From an uncultured Hellea sp. (GTDB lineage Bacteria; Pseudomonadota; Alphaproteobacteria; Caulobacterales; Maricaulaceae), in NCBI GenBank assembly GCA_938007935.1, contig CALLMD010000031.1, positions 62,001-126,000 on the forward strand: DNA of 64,000 bases. The letters are read 5' to 3'. The translations under genes and the position numbers were made by a program. This document shows, piece by piece, positions 10,334 to 20,683 of this stretch; the stretch's first letter is position 1, and each line of letters opens with the position of its first letter. The notes under the pieces were generated by a model. That model ran no database searches. It saw nothing but the letters and a program-made list of their open reading frames with translations, and had not been told where the DNA came from.

Positions 10334-13053
10334 CACTTGGGCCTATAACATTCCTTACCCCTTTGGTTCTTTTGGGCTTGCTTGCTCTCCCTTTCATTTG
10401 GTGGATTTTAAGAGTCACGCCACCCTCACCCAAAAAAGAAACCTTCCCTCCGCTACGCATTTTAAAAGATGTCGTCACCGAGGAAGAAACACCGGACTCG
10501 ACGCCCCTTTGGTTATTACTATTTCGTATTCTTATGGGCGCAATAATCGCCATCGCTTTGGCGCGGCCTATCCTACAGCAAAATGAAGGCATTACGACGC
10601 GCCCTCTAACATTGGTCATAGATGACGGATGGGACGCGGCCCCCAACTGGACAAATGTGATGCGAGAGGCCGATGCCAAGATTTCCGATGCTCGCCGTAA
10701 AAATGTCGATGTATTGCTAATCACGACATCCATACCGAATGAAGCCGCAAGTTTTGGGCCGGCTGAAGATGCCCTGCGAACACTCAAGTCTTTACGGCCC
10801 CAAGCCCTCCCGTCAAAACGCAAAGATACGGCTGATATCCTTACAAAAACCGAGCTTAGCGGAACTGACGCTGTTTGGTTGTCTTCCGGTGTCGATTTTG
10901 GAAACTCAGATTCCCTTCGTGACGCGCTTAAATCTGCGAGCAAAATAACGCGGCTTGACCCTATCGGAGAAGCCAGCATCATAATGCCCGGCGAGATAAG
11001 AGAAACGCCTGATGGATTTAAAACTGTCTGGCACCGACCCAATGCCTCTGGCCTTCGTAATGTTGAAATTATTGCCGCGGCCAAAGATGGCCGCGTTATT
11101 GGCCGCTCTGAGCTTAGTTTTGTTCCCGGGGCATCTCGCGCAGAAACCGAATTTATCTTACCCAGCGAGCTACGCTCGCGCGTTAGCACACTACGCGCAA
11201 ATGGGGTGAGTTCAGCGGGCGCCGTCGAATTACTCGATGATAGTTGGGGCCGCCCCTTAATCGGTGTTGTTACCCCCGCCAAAGATTCCGCCAGCCCGCT
11301 TTTATCAGAACCCTTTTATGCCAAAACGGCCCTTGCGCCCTATGCAGATATTTTTGAAGGCACGCTTGAAGACCTGTTACCCTTATCACCGAGCGTCATC
11401 ATTATGCCCGATATTGCGCGCACAGTGAATGAAGAGCTTATTGAATATATCGAAACAGGCGGTTTGTTGCTGCGTTTTGCAGGGGAGAAACTGGCCGAAC
11501 GTCCAGATGAATTACTCCCCGTAGCCTTACGCACGGGTGGCCGCGCCCTAGGCGGCGCGCTGACATGGGAGGACCCGCAAAGACTCGCGCCGTTCTCCAC
11601 AGAAAGCCCGTTTTTTGGATTAGCTATTCCAAGTGATATTACCGTCAAAAGACAAGTCATGGCAGAGCCGGGTATTGAGACAGATACAAAAACATGGGCA
11701 CGTCTCGAAGACGGCTCCCCTGTCGTGACGTCCTCTACACGCGGTTTGGGACGGATAGTTCTCTTCCACGTCACCGCAGGGCCCGATTGGTCAAACCTGC
11801 CAGTCGGCGGTTTATATGTGAATATGCTGCGCCGTATTTTGCCCCTTGCCCGCGCCGCTCCTGCGCGAAACCAAGAAAGCACTGGTGACTGGGTCGCAGA
11901 GAAAGTTCTGAACGGATTTGGCAGATTGGAAACGCCGCCCATTGAATCTGCAAGCCTCTCAGATGAAGGGTTTGAGAGCGTAGAAATTTCACAACAACAT
12001 CTGCCTGGCCTTTACCGCCAAGGCGCAAGACGGCGCGCGCTCAACACTGTTAAAAGCCCCGAAAGCCTGAAAGCCATTGGCACGCAATCAGGTGTCACGC
12101 TTTCAGATTACGGCCTAACCAAAGACCGAACGATTGGCGGGATATTGCTCGGCGCGGCCCTGTTTATGTTAGCTCTAGACGCCTTTTTTGCACTTATGTC
12201 CTCTGGACGCATGGGTTATTTAAAACCACGTCTTTCCAAAGGCTTAGCTGTTTTAGCTATAGCGGCATTTGTAGTTATGCCATCAGATGTTTACGCCCAA
12301 GACAAAAATCTCGATGCGGCCACAGCTTTGCATTTAGCTTATGTAAAAACGGGCAATGGCCGCATGGACCGCATGAGCGAAGTGGCTCTTGAAAGCTTAG
12401 CGCGCCAACTCACAATCCGCACAACAATAGAACCCAAAGGCGCGAAGGGCATTAACCCAGAAACAGATGATCTTGTTTTTTATCCTTTCCTATATTGGCC
12501 TGTCGCGCGCGACGCGCAGCCGCTCTCGGAAAAAGCAAATGCGAACCTTAATGCTTATATGGCGGGCGGCGGCACGATAGTTTTCGACACGCAAGATGAA
12601 GGCGATAGAGTTCTACGCGGATCAGAACCTCATCCAGGTCTTACGGCTCTGACACAAAATTTGGATATTCCTGCCCTGAATAAAACGCCTGAAGATCATG
12701 TCCTGACCAAGTCATTTTATCTCATTCAAAGCTATCCCGGACGTTGGGCCAACGGGCCTGTCTGGGTTGATAGGGATATAAACGGCGCAGCCCGAGACGG
12801 CGTGAGTTCAGTTATTGTGACAAGTAATGACTTAGCCGCAGGCTGGGCGCTTGATGAAGACGGCAATGAAATGGCCGAGCTTGAAAAAGACATACCCCGT
12901 CAGAGGGAAATGTCTATTCGCGCAGGTGTCAACATCGCCATGTATGCGCTGGCTGGTAATTATAAAGCTGATCAGGTTCACGCCGCAGCCCTCATAGAAC
13001 GGCTAGGCAAACAAAAGAAAGCCCCGCGCGATCTTGGGACGGAAACGCCCTGA
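10330..13053 (+). CDS. BatA N-terminal domain plus DUF4159 membrane protein
   Basis: ITFLTPLVLLGLLALPFIWWILRVTPP (BatA N-term) and C-terminal DUF4159-like DLVFYPFLYWPVARDAQPLSEKANANLNAYMAGGGTIVFDTQD. Confidence 0.88.
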   Translation: MTLGPITFLTPLVLLGLLALPFIWWILRVTPPSPKKETFPPLRILKDVVTEEETPDSTPLWLLLFRILMGAIIAIALARPILQQNEGITTRPLTLVIDDGWDAAPNWTNVMREADAKISDARRKNVDVLLITTSIPNEAASFGPAEDALRTLKSLRPQALPSKRKDTADILTKTELSGTDAVWLSSGVDFGNSDSLRDALKSASKITRLDPIGEASIIMPGEIRETPDGFKTVWHRPNASGLRNVEIIAAAKDGRVIGRSELSFVPGASRAETEFILPSELRSRVSTLRANGVSSAGAVELLDDSWGRPLIGVVTPAKDSASPLLSEPFYAKTALAPYADIFEGTLEDLLPLSPSVIIMPDIARTVNEELIEYIETGGLLLRFAGEKLAERPDELLPVALRTGGRALGGALTWEDPQRLAPFSTESPFFGLAIPSDITVKRQVMAEPGIETDTKTWARLEDGSPVVTSSTRGLGRIVLFHVTAGPDWSNLPVGGLYVNMLRRILPLARAAPARNQESTGDWVAEKVLNGFGRLETPPIESASLSDEGFESVEISQQHLPGLYRQGARRRALNTVKSPESLKAIGTQSGVTLSDYGLTKDRTIGGILLGAALFMLALDAFFALMSSGRMGYLKPRLSKGLAVLAIAAFVVMPSDVYAQDKNLDAATALHLAYVKTGNGRMDRMSEVALESLARQLTIRTTIEPKGAKGINPETDDLVFYPFLYWPVARDAQPLSEKANANLNAYMAGGGTIVFDTQDEGDRVLRGSEPHPGLTALTQNLDIPALNKTPEDHVLTKSFYLIQSYPGRWANGPVWVDRDINGAARDGVSSVIVTSNDLAAGWALDEDGNEMAELEKDIPRQREMSIRAGVNIAMYALAGNYKADQVHAAALIERLGKQKKAPRDLGTETP

Positions 13054-15155
13054 TGTTTGTCCAAATTTTTGAAAATCTGCCCAATATCGCCTTTGATCCT
13101 CTTCTGAGTAATAGCTGGATTATTCTTCTGGGTGTTTTCATGTTTATTGGCGCGCTCGCAGCAGGTATTGGCCGCCTTAAAAGCTATTTCCTTAGGTTGC
13201 TCGCAGGTCTTTTCATTGTCCTAGCTCTGCTCAACCCGCAAACAGTTATTGAAGACCGTGAACCGCTCCAAGATGCCGTGCTTGTCATAAAAGACGAGTC
13301 AGAATCGATGAAACTGGGCACGCGCGGTGACGCCGCTGATAAAACCTATGCGGCCTTAATGGAAAAGCTAAAAGCCGACCCTACCCTTGAGATTAATACC
13401 GCGATAATTCGCCCTAACTCTGATGGGACGCGGCTAACAACGTCATTGATAGATGGTCTTGGGAATATGCCCGCTAGTCGTCTCGCGGGAGTTATAGCCA
13501 TCACAGATGGTCAAATTCATGACTTACCTGAAAATCCTGCCGCTTTACTTCCAGACGGCGTCCCCTTTCATAGCCTTATTATTGGTGAAGAAACCGCGCG
13601 CGATCGGCGCATTAGCGCGATTGTCGCGCCACGCTACGGTCTTGTCGGCGAACAGGCAGAGTTTGAGCTGCGCGTAGATGATCCCGGCTTTGAAGGCGAG
13701 CGCGCCCAAATCGAAATTAAACTGAACGGGGAAACCAAAGCCCGCTTTCCAGCCACCATAGGCAACCGCATCTCTATCCCCATCGAGATTGAACGCCGCG
13801 GCAGTAACACAGTTGAGCTTACCGTGCGCCCTGTCGAAGGCGAACTCACTCTCAATAATAATGTCTTCGTCGCCGAAATTTCAGGTATCAGGGACCGCAT
13901 GCGGGTACTCTTGGTCACAGGCGAGCCGCATAATGGCGGCCGGTCTTGGCGTAATCTTCTCAAAAGCGATCCAGCTGTTGATCTCGTCCAATTTACGATT
14001 TTAACAAACCCCCGCGTTAAAAACACAAATGCGCGGCAAAGCGAGCTATCATTGATAGCCTTCCCGACACGTCAACTTTTTGAAGAAAAGCTCTCTGAAT
14101 TTGATTTGATTATTTTCGATCACTTTAAACGCCGTTTCCAGCCTGGCCGCAGCGGTAGGTCTACGCCGATACTCAATCCCTATTATCTTCAAAATGTCTC
14201 TCAATATGTCGAAGATGGCGGCGCGCTCCTTGTCGCAACGGGGCCGTCCTTCGCCGCCAATGAGAGTATCTACCGCTCACCGCTCGCTGCGGTTCTGCCC
14301 TCACGTCCGACAGGTGAAACGACAGATGAACCCTTTAAACCTGAGCTGAATGCAAAAGGGAGACGCCACCCCATCACGGCCTCTTTTTCTGGCAAGGAAG
14401 ACAAAACATGGGGCAAATGGTTTCGTATTATCGATAATATCCCGATTAGCGGCAATGTGCTGATGGAAGGCCCTGACGCCGCGCCTTTGCTCGTGATTGA
14501 TAAAATCGGAAAGGGGCGCGTGGCTATGCTTATGTCCGATCAGGCTTGGCTTTGGGCGAAAGGCTTTGATGGCGGCGGCCCTTATAGCGAAATGTTTCGC
14601 CGGACCGCGCATTGGTTGATGGGTGAACCTGACCTTGATGCTGAAAAGCTAATGGCTACAGCCGAGAACGGTCTCTTGGCCATAGAACGGCGCACGCTTA
14701 ATGACGGCGCGCAAAAAGTCATGGTTCAAAAACCTGATGGGACGACGGAAAATGTCACCCTCTCAAAAACTGGCGAAGGCGTTTATCGCGGGAGCCTGAA
14801 ATCAGCGGGTCAAGGTGCTTACCGATTAACCAGCGACGAAGTTTCAACCATTGCCGCGATTGGTACTCTAAACCCCAAAGAATATGCCCAGCTTCAACCC
14901 ACAACAGAGCTCCTAGCGCCGTTAGCCGCCAATACGGGCGGGAGCCAGCATATGATGGGACTGTCAGGAAACTTGCCTGAAATACGGCGCGTCAAAGCGG
15001 GGGCAAGGGCCGCAGATACTAATTGGATGGGCCTTATCGCCCATAAAGATTATTCTGTGCGCGCCTCCAAGCGCTCTCCGCTCGCGCCGGGTTGGCTCTT
15101 CTTTGCACTGGCCCTGCTTTGCCTCGCCGGGGCTTGGCGCCGCGAGGGGCTTTAG
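13053..15155 (+). CDS. Membrane protein, glutamine amidotransferase-like/DUF-type partner of the MoxR-DUF58 operon
   Basis: TM segments at the N- and C-termini, SQYVEDGGALLVATGPSFA, start adjacent to the upstream stop; operon context. Confidence 0.8.
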   Translation: MFVQIFENLPNIAFDPLLSNSWIILLGVFMFIGALAAGIGRLKSYFLRLLAGLFIVLALLNPQTVIEDREPLQDAVLVIKDESESMKLGTRGDAADKTYAALMEKLKADPTLEINTAIIRPNSDGTRLTTSLIDGLGNMPASRLAGVIAITDGQIHDLPENPAALLPDGVPFHSLIIGEETARDRRISAIVAPRYGLVGEQAEFELRVDDPGFEGERAQIEIKLNGETKARFPATIGNRISIPIEIERRGSNTVELTVRPVEGELTLNNNVFVAEISGIRDRMRVLLVTGEPHNGGRSWRNLLKSDPAVDLVQFTILTNPRVKNTNARQSELSLIAFPTRQLFEEKLSEFDLIIFDHFKRRFQPGRSGRSTPILNPYYLQNVSQYVEDGGALLVATGPSFAANESIYRSPLAAVLPSRPTGETTDEPFKPELNAKGRRHPITASFSGKEDKTWGKWFRIIDNIPISGNVLMEGPDAAPLLVIDKIGKGRVAMLMSDQAWLWAKGFDGGGPYSEMFRRTAHWLMGEPDLDAEKLMATAENGLLAIERRTLNDGAQKVMVQKPDGTTENVTLSKTGEGVYRGSLKSAGQGAYRLTSDEVSTIAAIGTLNPKEYAQLQPTTELLAPLAANTGGSQHMMGLSGNLPEIRRVKAGARAADTNWMGLIAHKDYSVRASKRSPLAPGWLFFALALLCLAGAWRREGL

Positions 15156-15242
15156 CAAGCTGCCACTGCAAAAATGGCTGGAATTTAACTGGCGTAACTG
15201 AGACAAGCTTTGCATGAAGCTATTTCATAATGAGATCTCGAC

Positions 15243-15836
15243 ATGAATTTTATACCGCTTGCAAATATTTTACTTGCCGCATGCTTTGCCCTCAGCCCTT
15301 TTGCCGCCAGCGCGGCTGACCCTATTGAAGATTTTGAAGAGGATATCGAGCTGCTTCCCAATAAGAAATTGGAAAAACGCGGCGAACGTATAAGCGGCCC
15401 TATAACCTCAATCTCTGCGGCAGGTCTCCTCTTTGCTAGTTTTGATAAAAATAGCGACTATATCATTGACGCTTTGGAGTTATCTAAAGGCCAATCAGCC
15501 GCTTTCAAAATTGCCGATAAAGATAAAAGCGGGGCCATAACTTTATTCGAGCTTGAAGATTGGCGCAAAGCGGCCCTTGGCTCTTTGGACGCGCCCCCCG
15601 GAAATATATCCTTTGATAAAGATTATGATCAGCGCGTGACGAAGGCAGAATTTAAGCATGCGCTTTCTTATGTGTTTCATACCAAAGACAAAAATGAAGA
15701 CGGTAGATTAAGCTTTGAAGAAATCACGCGCGTCTTTGAAATGCCGCGCCGCCCTATTATCCAAGAGCCTGTCGAAAACAGGCTTGATCGGTTAGAAGAC
15801 CCCATACAAAGACGCCAAGGCCCTTATCGGCGTTAA
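15243..15836 (+). CDS. Secreted EF-hand protein
   Basis: Signal peptide plus EF-hand-type loops DKNSDYIIDALEL, DKDKSGAITLFEL, DKDYDQRVTKAEF, DKNEDGRLSFEEI. Confidence 0.9.
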   Translation: MNFIPLANILLAACFALSPFAASAADPIEDFEEDIELLPNKKLEKRGERISGPITSISAAGLLFASFDKNSDYIIDALELSKGQSAAFKIADKDKSGAITLFELEDWRKAALGSLDAPPGNISFDKDYDQRVTKAEFKHALSYVFHTKDKNEDGRLSFEEITRVFEMPRRPIIQEPVENRLDRLEDPIQRRQGPYRR

Positions 15837-15943
15837 GGCTGGCCCTCCATAAACCATTTTAAGAATTTATTAGCGATGTTTCCTAAGCAAATTTTACCGA
15901 TATCTTGCTAGGAACGGGACACGTTAAAAAGTTGAGACCCTCA

Positions 15944-16453
15944 ATGTTAGTTAAAAGATTTATCCTTATCGCCAGCGCCCTTTCAATGGTCGGCTTATCA
16001 GGCTGCGCCGTTGTTAAAACAACCGGAAAAGTTGCCGCGTTGCCGTTTAAAGGCGTTTATAAGACGGGTGAATTCGTCGGAAAAGGCGTTGTCGGCACAG
16101 GAAAATTTGCAGGCAAAAGTGTTTATAAAACCGGGGAGCTGGCGGGCAAAAGCGTCTATTATACGGGAAAATATACAGGCAAAGGCATTTACGAAACGGG
16201 GAAATTTGCCGGCAAATCTATCGCCACCGTCGGAAAAGGTGTCTATTTTATGGGCACAGTCCCCGTGAAGATCACCGACAAAGCCCTTGATACAACGGCT
16301 CAGGTTTTAACGCTTACCACCCAAGCCGCTGATGCAACGGGAAAAGTTCTCGAAGTCACGCGCACAATTCAAGCGGCAGAGCTCAACGCAGAACTGGCAG
16401 CGCTTAAGGGCGCAACTGGCCTGATTAATGTGATTGTGGACGCAATTTCATAA
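15944..16453 (+). CDS. Repeat-containing lipoprotein of unknown function
   Basis: Lipobox LSGC in MLVKRFILIASALSMVGLSGCAVV, followed by five 11-residue tandem repeats (consensus xVYxTGxxAGK). Confidence 0.8.
   Translation: MLVKRFILIASALSMVGLSGCAVVKTTGKVAALPFKGVYKTGEFVGKGVVGTGKFAGKSVYKTGELAGKSVYYTGKYTGKGIYETGKFAGKSIATVGKGVYFMGTVPVKITDKALDTTAQVLTLTTQAADATGKVLEVTRTIQAAELNAELAALKGATGLINVIVDAIS
16052..16216 (+). repeat. Five in-frame 33-nt coding repeats (11 aa each)
   Basis: GVYKTGEFVGK / GVVGTGKFAGK / SVYKTGELAGK / SVYYTGKYTGK / GIYETGKFAGK read directly from the ORF. Confidence 0.92.
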
Positions 16454-16531
16454 TCTCACATCAATGTGACTGTCTCCGTGAATTGAAATTTTACCCAAAA
16501 TCTGTTATGTTCTTACATCAAGGAGAACATT

Positions 16532-17140
16532 ATGCGTAAGATTTTCACGGCGTCCCTACTCACAATTTCATTATTGGCCTCTGCCCCTGCTTTTGCAAAA
16601 AGCTTTGGGTATGACTCCACAATCGTTGAACCTCTTACATCGGCGGTGAAAATTGAAGTTGTGCTGAGTGAAGATCTCTCCCACCGCGCCAATAACCTGC
16701 CTAAAAAGCTCAAAGACCGCCACGGCAGCCACCGCTTTAATGCAGGGTTTTCAAATAACGGTTTTTACGGCGAGCGCGATCTCCAGCGCTTAACCGAACG
16801 CCTGCAAACAAAGATTGAACGCAAATTTGCCAAGAAAGGCATTACCGTCTCTGATACGGCTTCCACAGTTTTGCGCGTAACAATCGCCAATGCAAAACCT
16901 AACCGCCCCACATTTGAACAGCTTAGCCGCGAGACAGGCCTTTCCTATCAAAGCATAGGTATAGGCGGGGCAGAAATTGAAAGCGAGCTTATCGCGCCAG
17001 GCGGGCGCTCCCTCGGTACGCTAAATTATAAATGGTATGAAAACGATATCCGTGACGCCCGTTATAGCGGCACATGGGGTGACGCGCATCGAGCCTTTAG
17101 CCGCTATGCCAGTAGAGCGGCGAAGACGCTAAGTCGGTAG
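16532..17140 (+). CDS. Secreted DUF3313-like hypothetical protein
   Basis: Signal peptide MRKIFTASLLTISLLASAPAFA. The family suggestion is weak. Confidence 0.6.
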   Translation: MRKIFTASLLTISLLASAPAFAKSFGYDSTIVEPLTSAVKIEVVLSEDLSHRANNLPKKLKDRHGSHRFNAGFSNNGFYGERDLQRLTERLQTKIERKFAKKGITVSDTASTVLRVTIANAKPNRPTFEQLSRETGLSYQSIGIGGAEIESELIAPGGRSLGTLNYKWYENDIRDARYSGTWGDAHRAFSRYASRAAKTLSR

Positions 17141-17286
17141 ATGTTATCAGCTGACGAATGCGGCTCTATAAGATGGTTATTATCAGAAACTGAATAAAGC
17201 AATCTAAAAGAATACGAACATGCATGGTCTTTTATGGTCGCAGCATAGTCTAAACTGTTGTGGTCACCGGTGTGGGCTAAGATTAC

Positions 17287-18324
17287 CTACCTTTGTACAC
17301 GTCCTGAGCCGTCACCGCCCATGAGCGCTTCGACTTCTTTGACATTTACGCGGTTAAAGTCTCCCAAGATTGAATGCTTAAGCGCGCTGCCTGCGACGGC
17401 AAATTCTAAGCTTTTTTGGCGGTCTTCATAGAGGTTCAACCCTGCAATGAAAGCACTAGCGAAGCTATCGCCGCCGCCTACACGGTCAACAATATCTGTG
17501 AGTTCATACTTCTTTGAAAGAAGAAATCCGTTTTCACGGTCCCGCATACAGGCAGACCAGCCATTGATATTGGCGTTCACGGCCGCTCTTAGGGTAATCG
17601 CAATAGTGGACATGCCTGGATAAATATCGAGTACCTTCTGAGACAGCTCTTCATATTTACTCGTATCGAGATGCCCGCTTCCGCTTTCAACATCGACGTC
17701 GACAGAAATACCAAGTGACTTTTGGCAATCTTCTTCATTGGCTATGCCGACATCAATATGTTTTACGAGGTCGCACATAACTTCTGGGGCTGTCTTTCCA
17801 TATTTCCAGAGCTTGCCGCGGAAATTAAAATCACATGACGTTGTAACGCCTGCCTTTTGGGCCTCTTTGACGCATTCAAGACTTAAGTCAGCTGACCCTT
17901 GTGACAAGGCTGGCGTAATGCCTGTAATGTGTAGCCACTTGGCCCCTTTAAAGATTGTCGGCCAATCAAAGTCACCTACGCGAGCTTCGCAAATTGACGA
18001 GGCGGCACGGTCGTAAATAACTTTAGAGGCTCGCTGATTAGCGCCTGTTTCAAGATAATAGATTCCAACGCGGTCACCTTGACGTTTCACATTTGACGTA
18101 TCAACACCCAGCGCGCGCAAACAATTAATCGCGTTTTGCCCGATATCATTATCCGGCAATGCTGAGATGAACCCTGCATCAAAACCATAGTTTGAGAGAG
18201 AGACAGCCACATTGGCCTCGCCCCCGCCAAAGGTTGCTTCAAAGCTTGGGCTTTGGAAAAAGCGCTCATATCCATTCGTCCGCAGGCGAAGCATGATTTC
18301 GCCAAATGATAGAAAGTCAGTCAT
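17287..18324 (-). CDS. kdgK: 2-dehydro-3-deoxygluconate (KDG) kinase, PfkB family
   Basis: [44 protein letters not shown] and [20 protein letters not shown]. Confidence 0.93.
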   Translation of the reverse strand: MTDFLSFGEIMLRLRTNGYERFFQSPSFEATFGGGEANVAVSLSNYGFDAGFISALPDNDIGQNAINCLRALGVDTSNVKRQGDRVGIYYLETGANQRASKVIYDRAASSICEARVGDFDWPTIFKGAKWLHITGITPALSQGSADLSLECVKEAQKAGVTTSCDFNFRGKLWKYGKTAPEVMCDLVKHIDVGIANEEDCQKSLGISVDVDVESGSGHLDTSKYEELSQKVLDIYPGMSTIAITLRAAVNANINGWSACMRDRENGFLLSKKYELTDIVDRVGGGDSFASAFIAGLNLYEDRQKSLEFAVAGSALKHSILGDFNRVNVKEVEALMGGDGSGRVQR

Positions 18325-18337
18325 TTAAGTATCCGTT

Positions 18338-18967
18338 TTATGAATGCGCGATCGTAATCGCGTCTTTGGCTAATTTAGTGATAGCCCCGAAGTCACCGGC
18401 TTCAATCGCGTCTTTAGGCGTAAGCCAAGAGCCGCCACAGGCCAGTACAGCGGGTACAGCAAGATAATCATTTAGATTTGCAGGGTTGACGCCCCCAGTG
18501 GGCATAAAGCGCACATCGCGATAAACAGAAGATAACGCTTTGAGCATTTTTGGTCCTCCGACGAGTGACGCCGGAAAAAGTTTCACGGTGCGAAGGCCCA
18601 TATTCCAGGCTTGCTGCAGTTCTGTTGCTGTAGAGATGCCTGGCAGGATTGGAATCCCAGCTCCATTGGCAACATCAACTGAAGCCGCATCCAATCCAGG
18701 AGAGACAATGAAGCTAGCCCCTCGCCGTATGACCTCTTCGCTTTGAGCCGCACTGAGAACGGTTCCTGCGCCCACATGGGCATCTGGAAACTCTTTGGCG
18801 ATAGCTTCAAGGCAATCAAGCGCCGCATCCGTGCGAAGGACCACTTCGAGAACATCCAACCCGCCTGCGAGCAAGGCTTCTGAAATCTTTAGGGCTGTTT
18901 TTGGATCATCTGATTGCACAAGCGGAACGACCCGCTTGGCTTCAAGGGATTGAATAAGGTCTGTCAT
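18338..18967 (-). CDS. eda: KDPG (2-dehydro-3-deoxy-6-phosphogluconate) aldolase
   Basis: VVPLVQSDDPKTALKISEALLAGGLDVLEVVLRT, HVGAGTVLS, PGISTATELQQAWNMGLRTVKLFPAS, FMPTGGVNPANLNDYL. Confidence 0.96.
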   Translation of the reverse strand: MTDLIQSLEAKRVVPLVQSDDPKTALKISEALLAGGLDVLEVVLRTDAALDCLEAIAKEFPDAHVGAGTVLSAAQSEEVIRRGASFIVSPGLDAASVDVANGAGIPILPGISTATELQQAWNMGLRTVKLFPASLVGGPKMLKALSSVYRDVRFMPTGGVNPANLNDYLAVPAVLACGGSWLTPKDAIEAGDFGAITKLAKDAITIAHS

Positions 18968-18977
18968 TTAATAGGTC

Positions 18978-19733
18978 CTAAGAGTAGTACATACCGCCGT
19001 TAATGTCGATATTCGCGCCCGTGATATAAGATGACCTGTCAGATGCAAGATAAACAACCGTATCGGCGCAATCATCCGGATGCCCTTGCCGGCGAAGCGG
19101 GACTGTCGCTTCTACGTTTCGGCGCGCCTCATCCGTGGAAAAGGTATCGTGGAAGGTTGTCGCAATCATCCCTGGGTTAAGCGCATTACAGCGAATGCCT
19201 TGCGGACCAAGTTCTTTTGCCATAGCGCGCGTGAAAGCACTGACAGCGCCTTTAGATGTGCAATAAGCTGATGACCCATTACCGCCGCCATTTTGTCCTG
19301 CTAATGAAGCTAAGTTCACAATAGAGCTGCCCGCGGGCATATGCGGAACAACGGCTTGTGTCGCTAGAAATGTCGAATTCATGTTGAGGGACATGACGTG
19401 GTTGAAGAAATCTTCGTCCATTTCGGTGATCTTTTTGCGCGCCACTAAACCGCCGACATTATTGACGAGAATATGAATGTCCTTGCCGAAAGCTTTCACA
19501 GTCTGGGCAACTAAATTCTCAACATCTGCCTTTTTCATCATGTCGCCTTTGACGAGTATGGCTTCGCCGCCCACTTTCTCGATAGCAGAGACAGTCTCTT
19601 CGCCAGCCGCTTTACTGCTATGATAATTTACAACAACTTTCGCGCCAGCCTCAGCCAATTTAATTGAACAAGAGCGTCCGATATCTCGTGTACCGCCTGT
19701 GACGATTGCAACTCTTCCCGAAAGATCTTTCAT
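18978..19733 (-). CDS. SDR-family oxidoreductase, candidate DEH reductase of alginate catabolism
   Basis: Rossmann motif VTGGTRDIGRSCSIKLAEAG, NNVGG, catalytic SSAYCTSKGA; operon with kdgK/eda/PL17/PL6. Confidence 0.9.
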   Translation of the reverse strand: MKDLSGRVAIVTGGTRDIGRSCSIKLAEAGAKVVVNYHSSKAAGEETVSAIEKVGGEAILVKGDMMKKADVENLVAQTVKAFGKDIHILVNNVGGLVARKKITEMDEDFFNHVMSLNMNSTFLATQAVVPHMPAGSSIVNLASLAGQNGGGNGSSAYCTSKGAVSAFTRAMAKELGPQGIRCNALNPGMIATTFHDTFSTDEARRNVEATVPLRRQGHPDDCADTVVYLASDRSSYITGANIDINGGMYYS

Positions 19734-19759
19734 CTTTAGTCCTTAAATTTTATTTCCAA

Positions 19760-20641
19760 TTACTTCTTAAGCTTGACGAAGTAGTCGAAGATTTCTGGAA
19801 CATTTCCATCACCCATACCCGCATCAACGGCGGCCTGTAGGCTTTTAGATGTCGCTTCAGCCACTAAGGAAACCGACCCTAAATCTGACACCATCTGTGC
19901 GAAATAACCTAAGTCCTTGTTTGCATTGTTAATGGAGAAGCCCAAATCGCTGTTACCATCCACGGCGTAGTTCTTACAGAACTTCATGAAAGGTGAATTA
20001 GACGGGCCTGCTGACATGATATCGTAAAGCTGCTGACGATCAACGCCTGCAAGCTCAGCGGCTGCGAAAGCTTGTGACATAGCCGTAACCGTCGTCATGC
20101 CCATGAAGTTATTGATAAGCTTCGTTGTATGCCCTGCGCCAAGAGCGCCAAGGTAGAAGACGTTCTCGCCCTGCTCTTTAAGCATAGACTCATATTTGTC
20201 GAAAGTCGCCTTGTCACCAGCCGCCATAATGTTCAGCAGGCCATCTTTAGCATGTGCAGGCGTACGGCCCAGAGGTGCGTCAATCATGCCTACACCCTTT
20301 TTAGCTAGGTCAGCGCCAATCTTCTTAGTTGAAGCCGGAATAGATGTACCAAAGTCAATAAGGACAGAGCCTTCTTTGATACCTTCAAGAACGCCGTTCT
20401 CGCCATAAACAATCTTCTCTACAACAGCAGATGTTGTTAGGCAGAATTGAACGATGTCAGCTTTTTCAGCAAGTTCCTTTGGCGAGCTCGCTTGTGTAGC
20501 ATTTCCGCGCGCTAAGACTGTATCAACAGCATCCTGGTTCAGATCCATAACAATGACTTCAAAGCCGCGCTTTTGAAGGTTTTCGACCATGTTTCCGCCC
20601 ATGAGGCCAAGGCCGATAAATCCGATGATTGGTTTTGACAT
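19760..20641 (-). CDS. 3-hydroxyisobutyrate dehydrogenase / tartronate-semialdehyde reductase family oxidoreductase
   Basis: IGFIGLGLMGGNMVENLQKRGFEVIVMDLN, DAPLGRTPAHAKDGLLNIMAAG, GHTTKLINNFMG. Confidence 0.93.
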   Translation of the reverse strand: MSKPIIGFIGLGLMGGNMVENLQKRGFEVIVMDLNQDAVDTVLARGNATQASSPKELAEKADIVQFCLTTSAVVEKIVYGENGVLEGIKEGSVLIDFGTSIPASTKKIGADLAKKGVGMIDAPLGRTPAHAKDGLLNIMAAGDKATFDKYESMLKEQGENVFYLGALGAGHTTKLINNFMGMTTVTAMSQAFAAAELAGVDRQQLYDIMSAGPSNSPFMKFCKNYAVDGNSDLGFSINNANKDLGYFAQMVSDLGSVSLVAEATSKSLQAAVDAGMGDGNVPEIFDYFVKLKK

Positions 20642-20683
20642 TAGATGTCTCCTATACTTATTTCTGTAACATTTAAGTTTGAA

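Noticed and set aside
10293-11282. 329-aa antisense ORF on the minus strand
   Set aside because: Lies inside the strongly supported BatA/DUF4159 gene; Ser/Arg-rich shadow-frame composition and no recognisable motif.
16052-16216. Possible non-coding tandem repeat array
   Set aside because: 33-nt units keep one frame and encode a clear 11-aa repeat, so this is a protein repeat.
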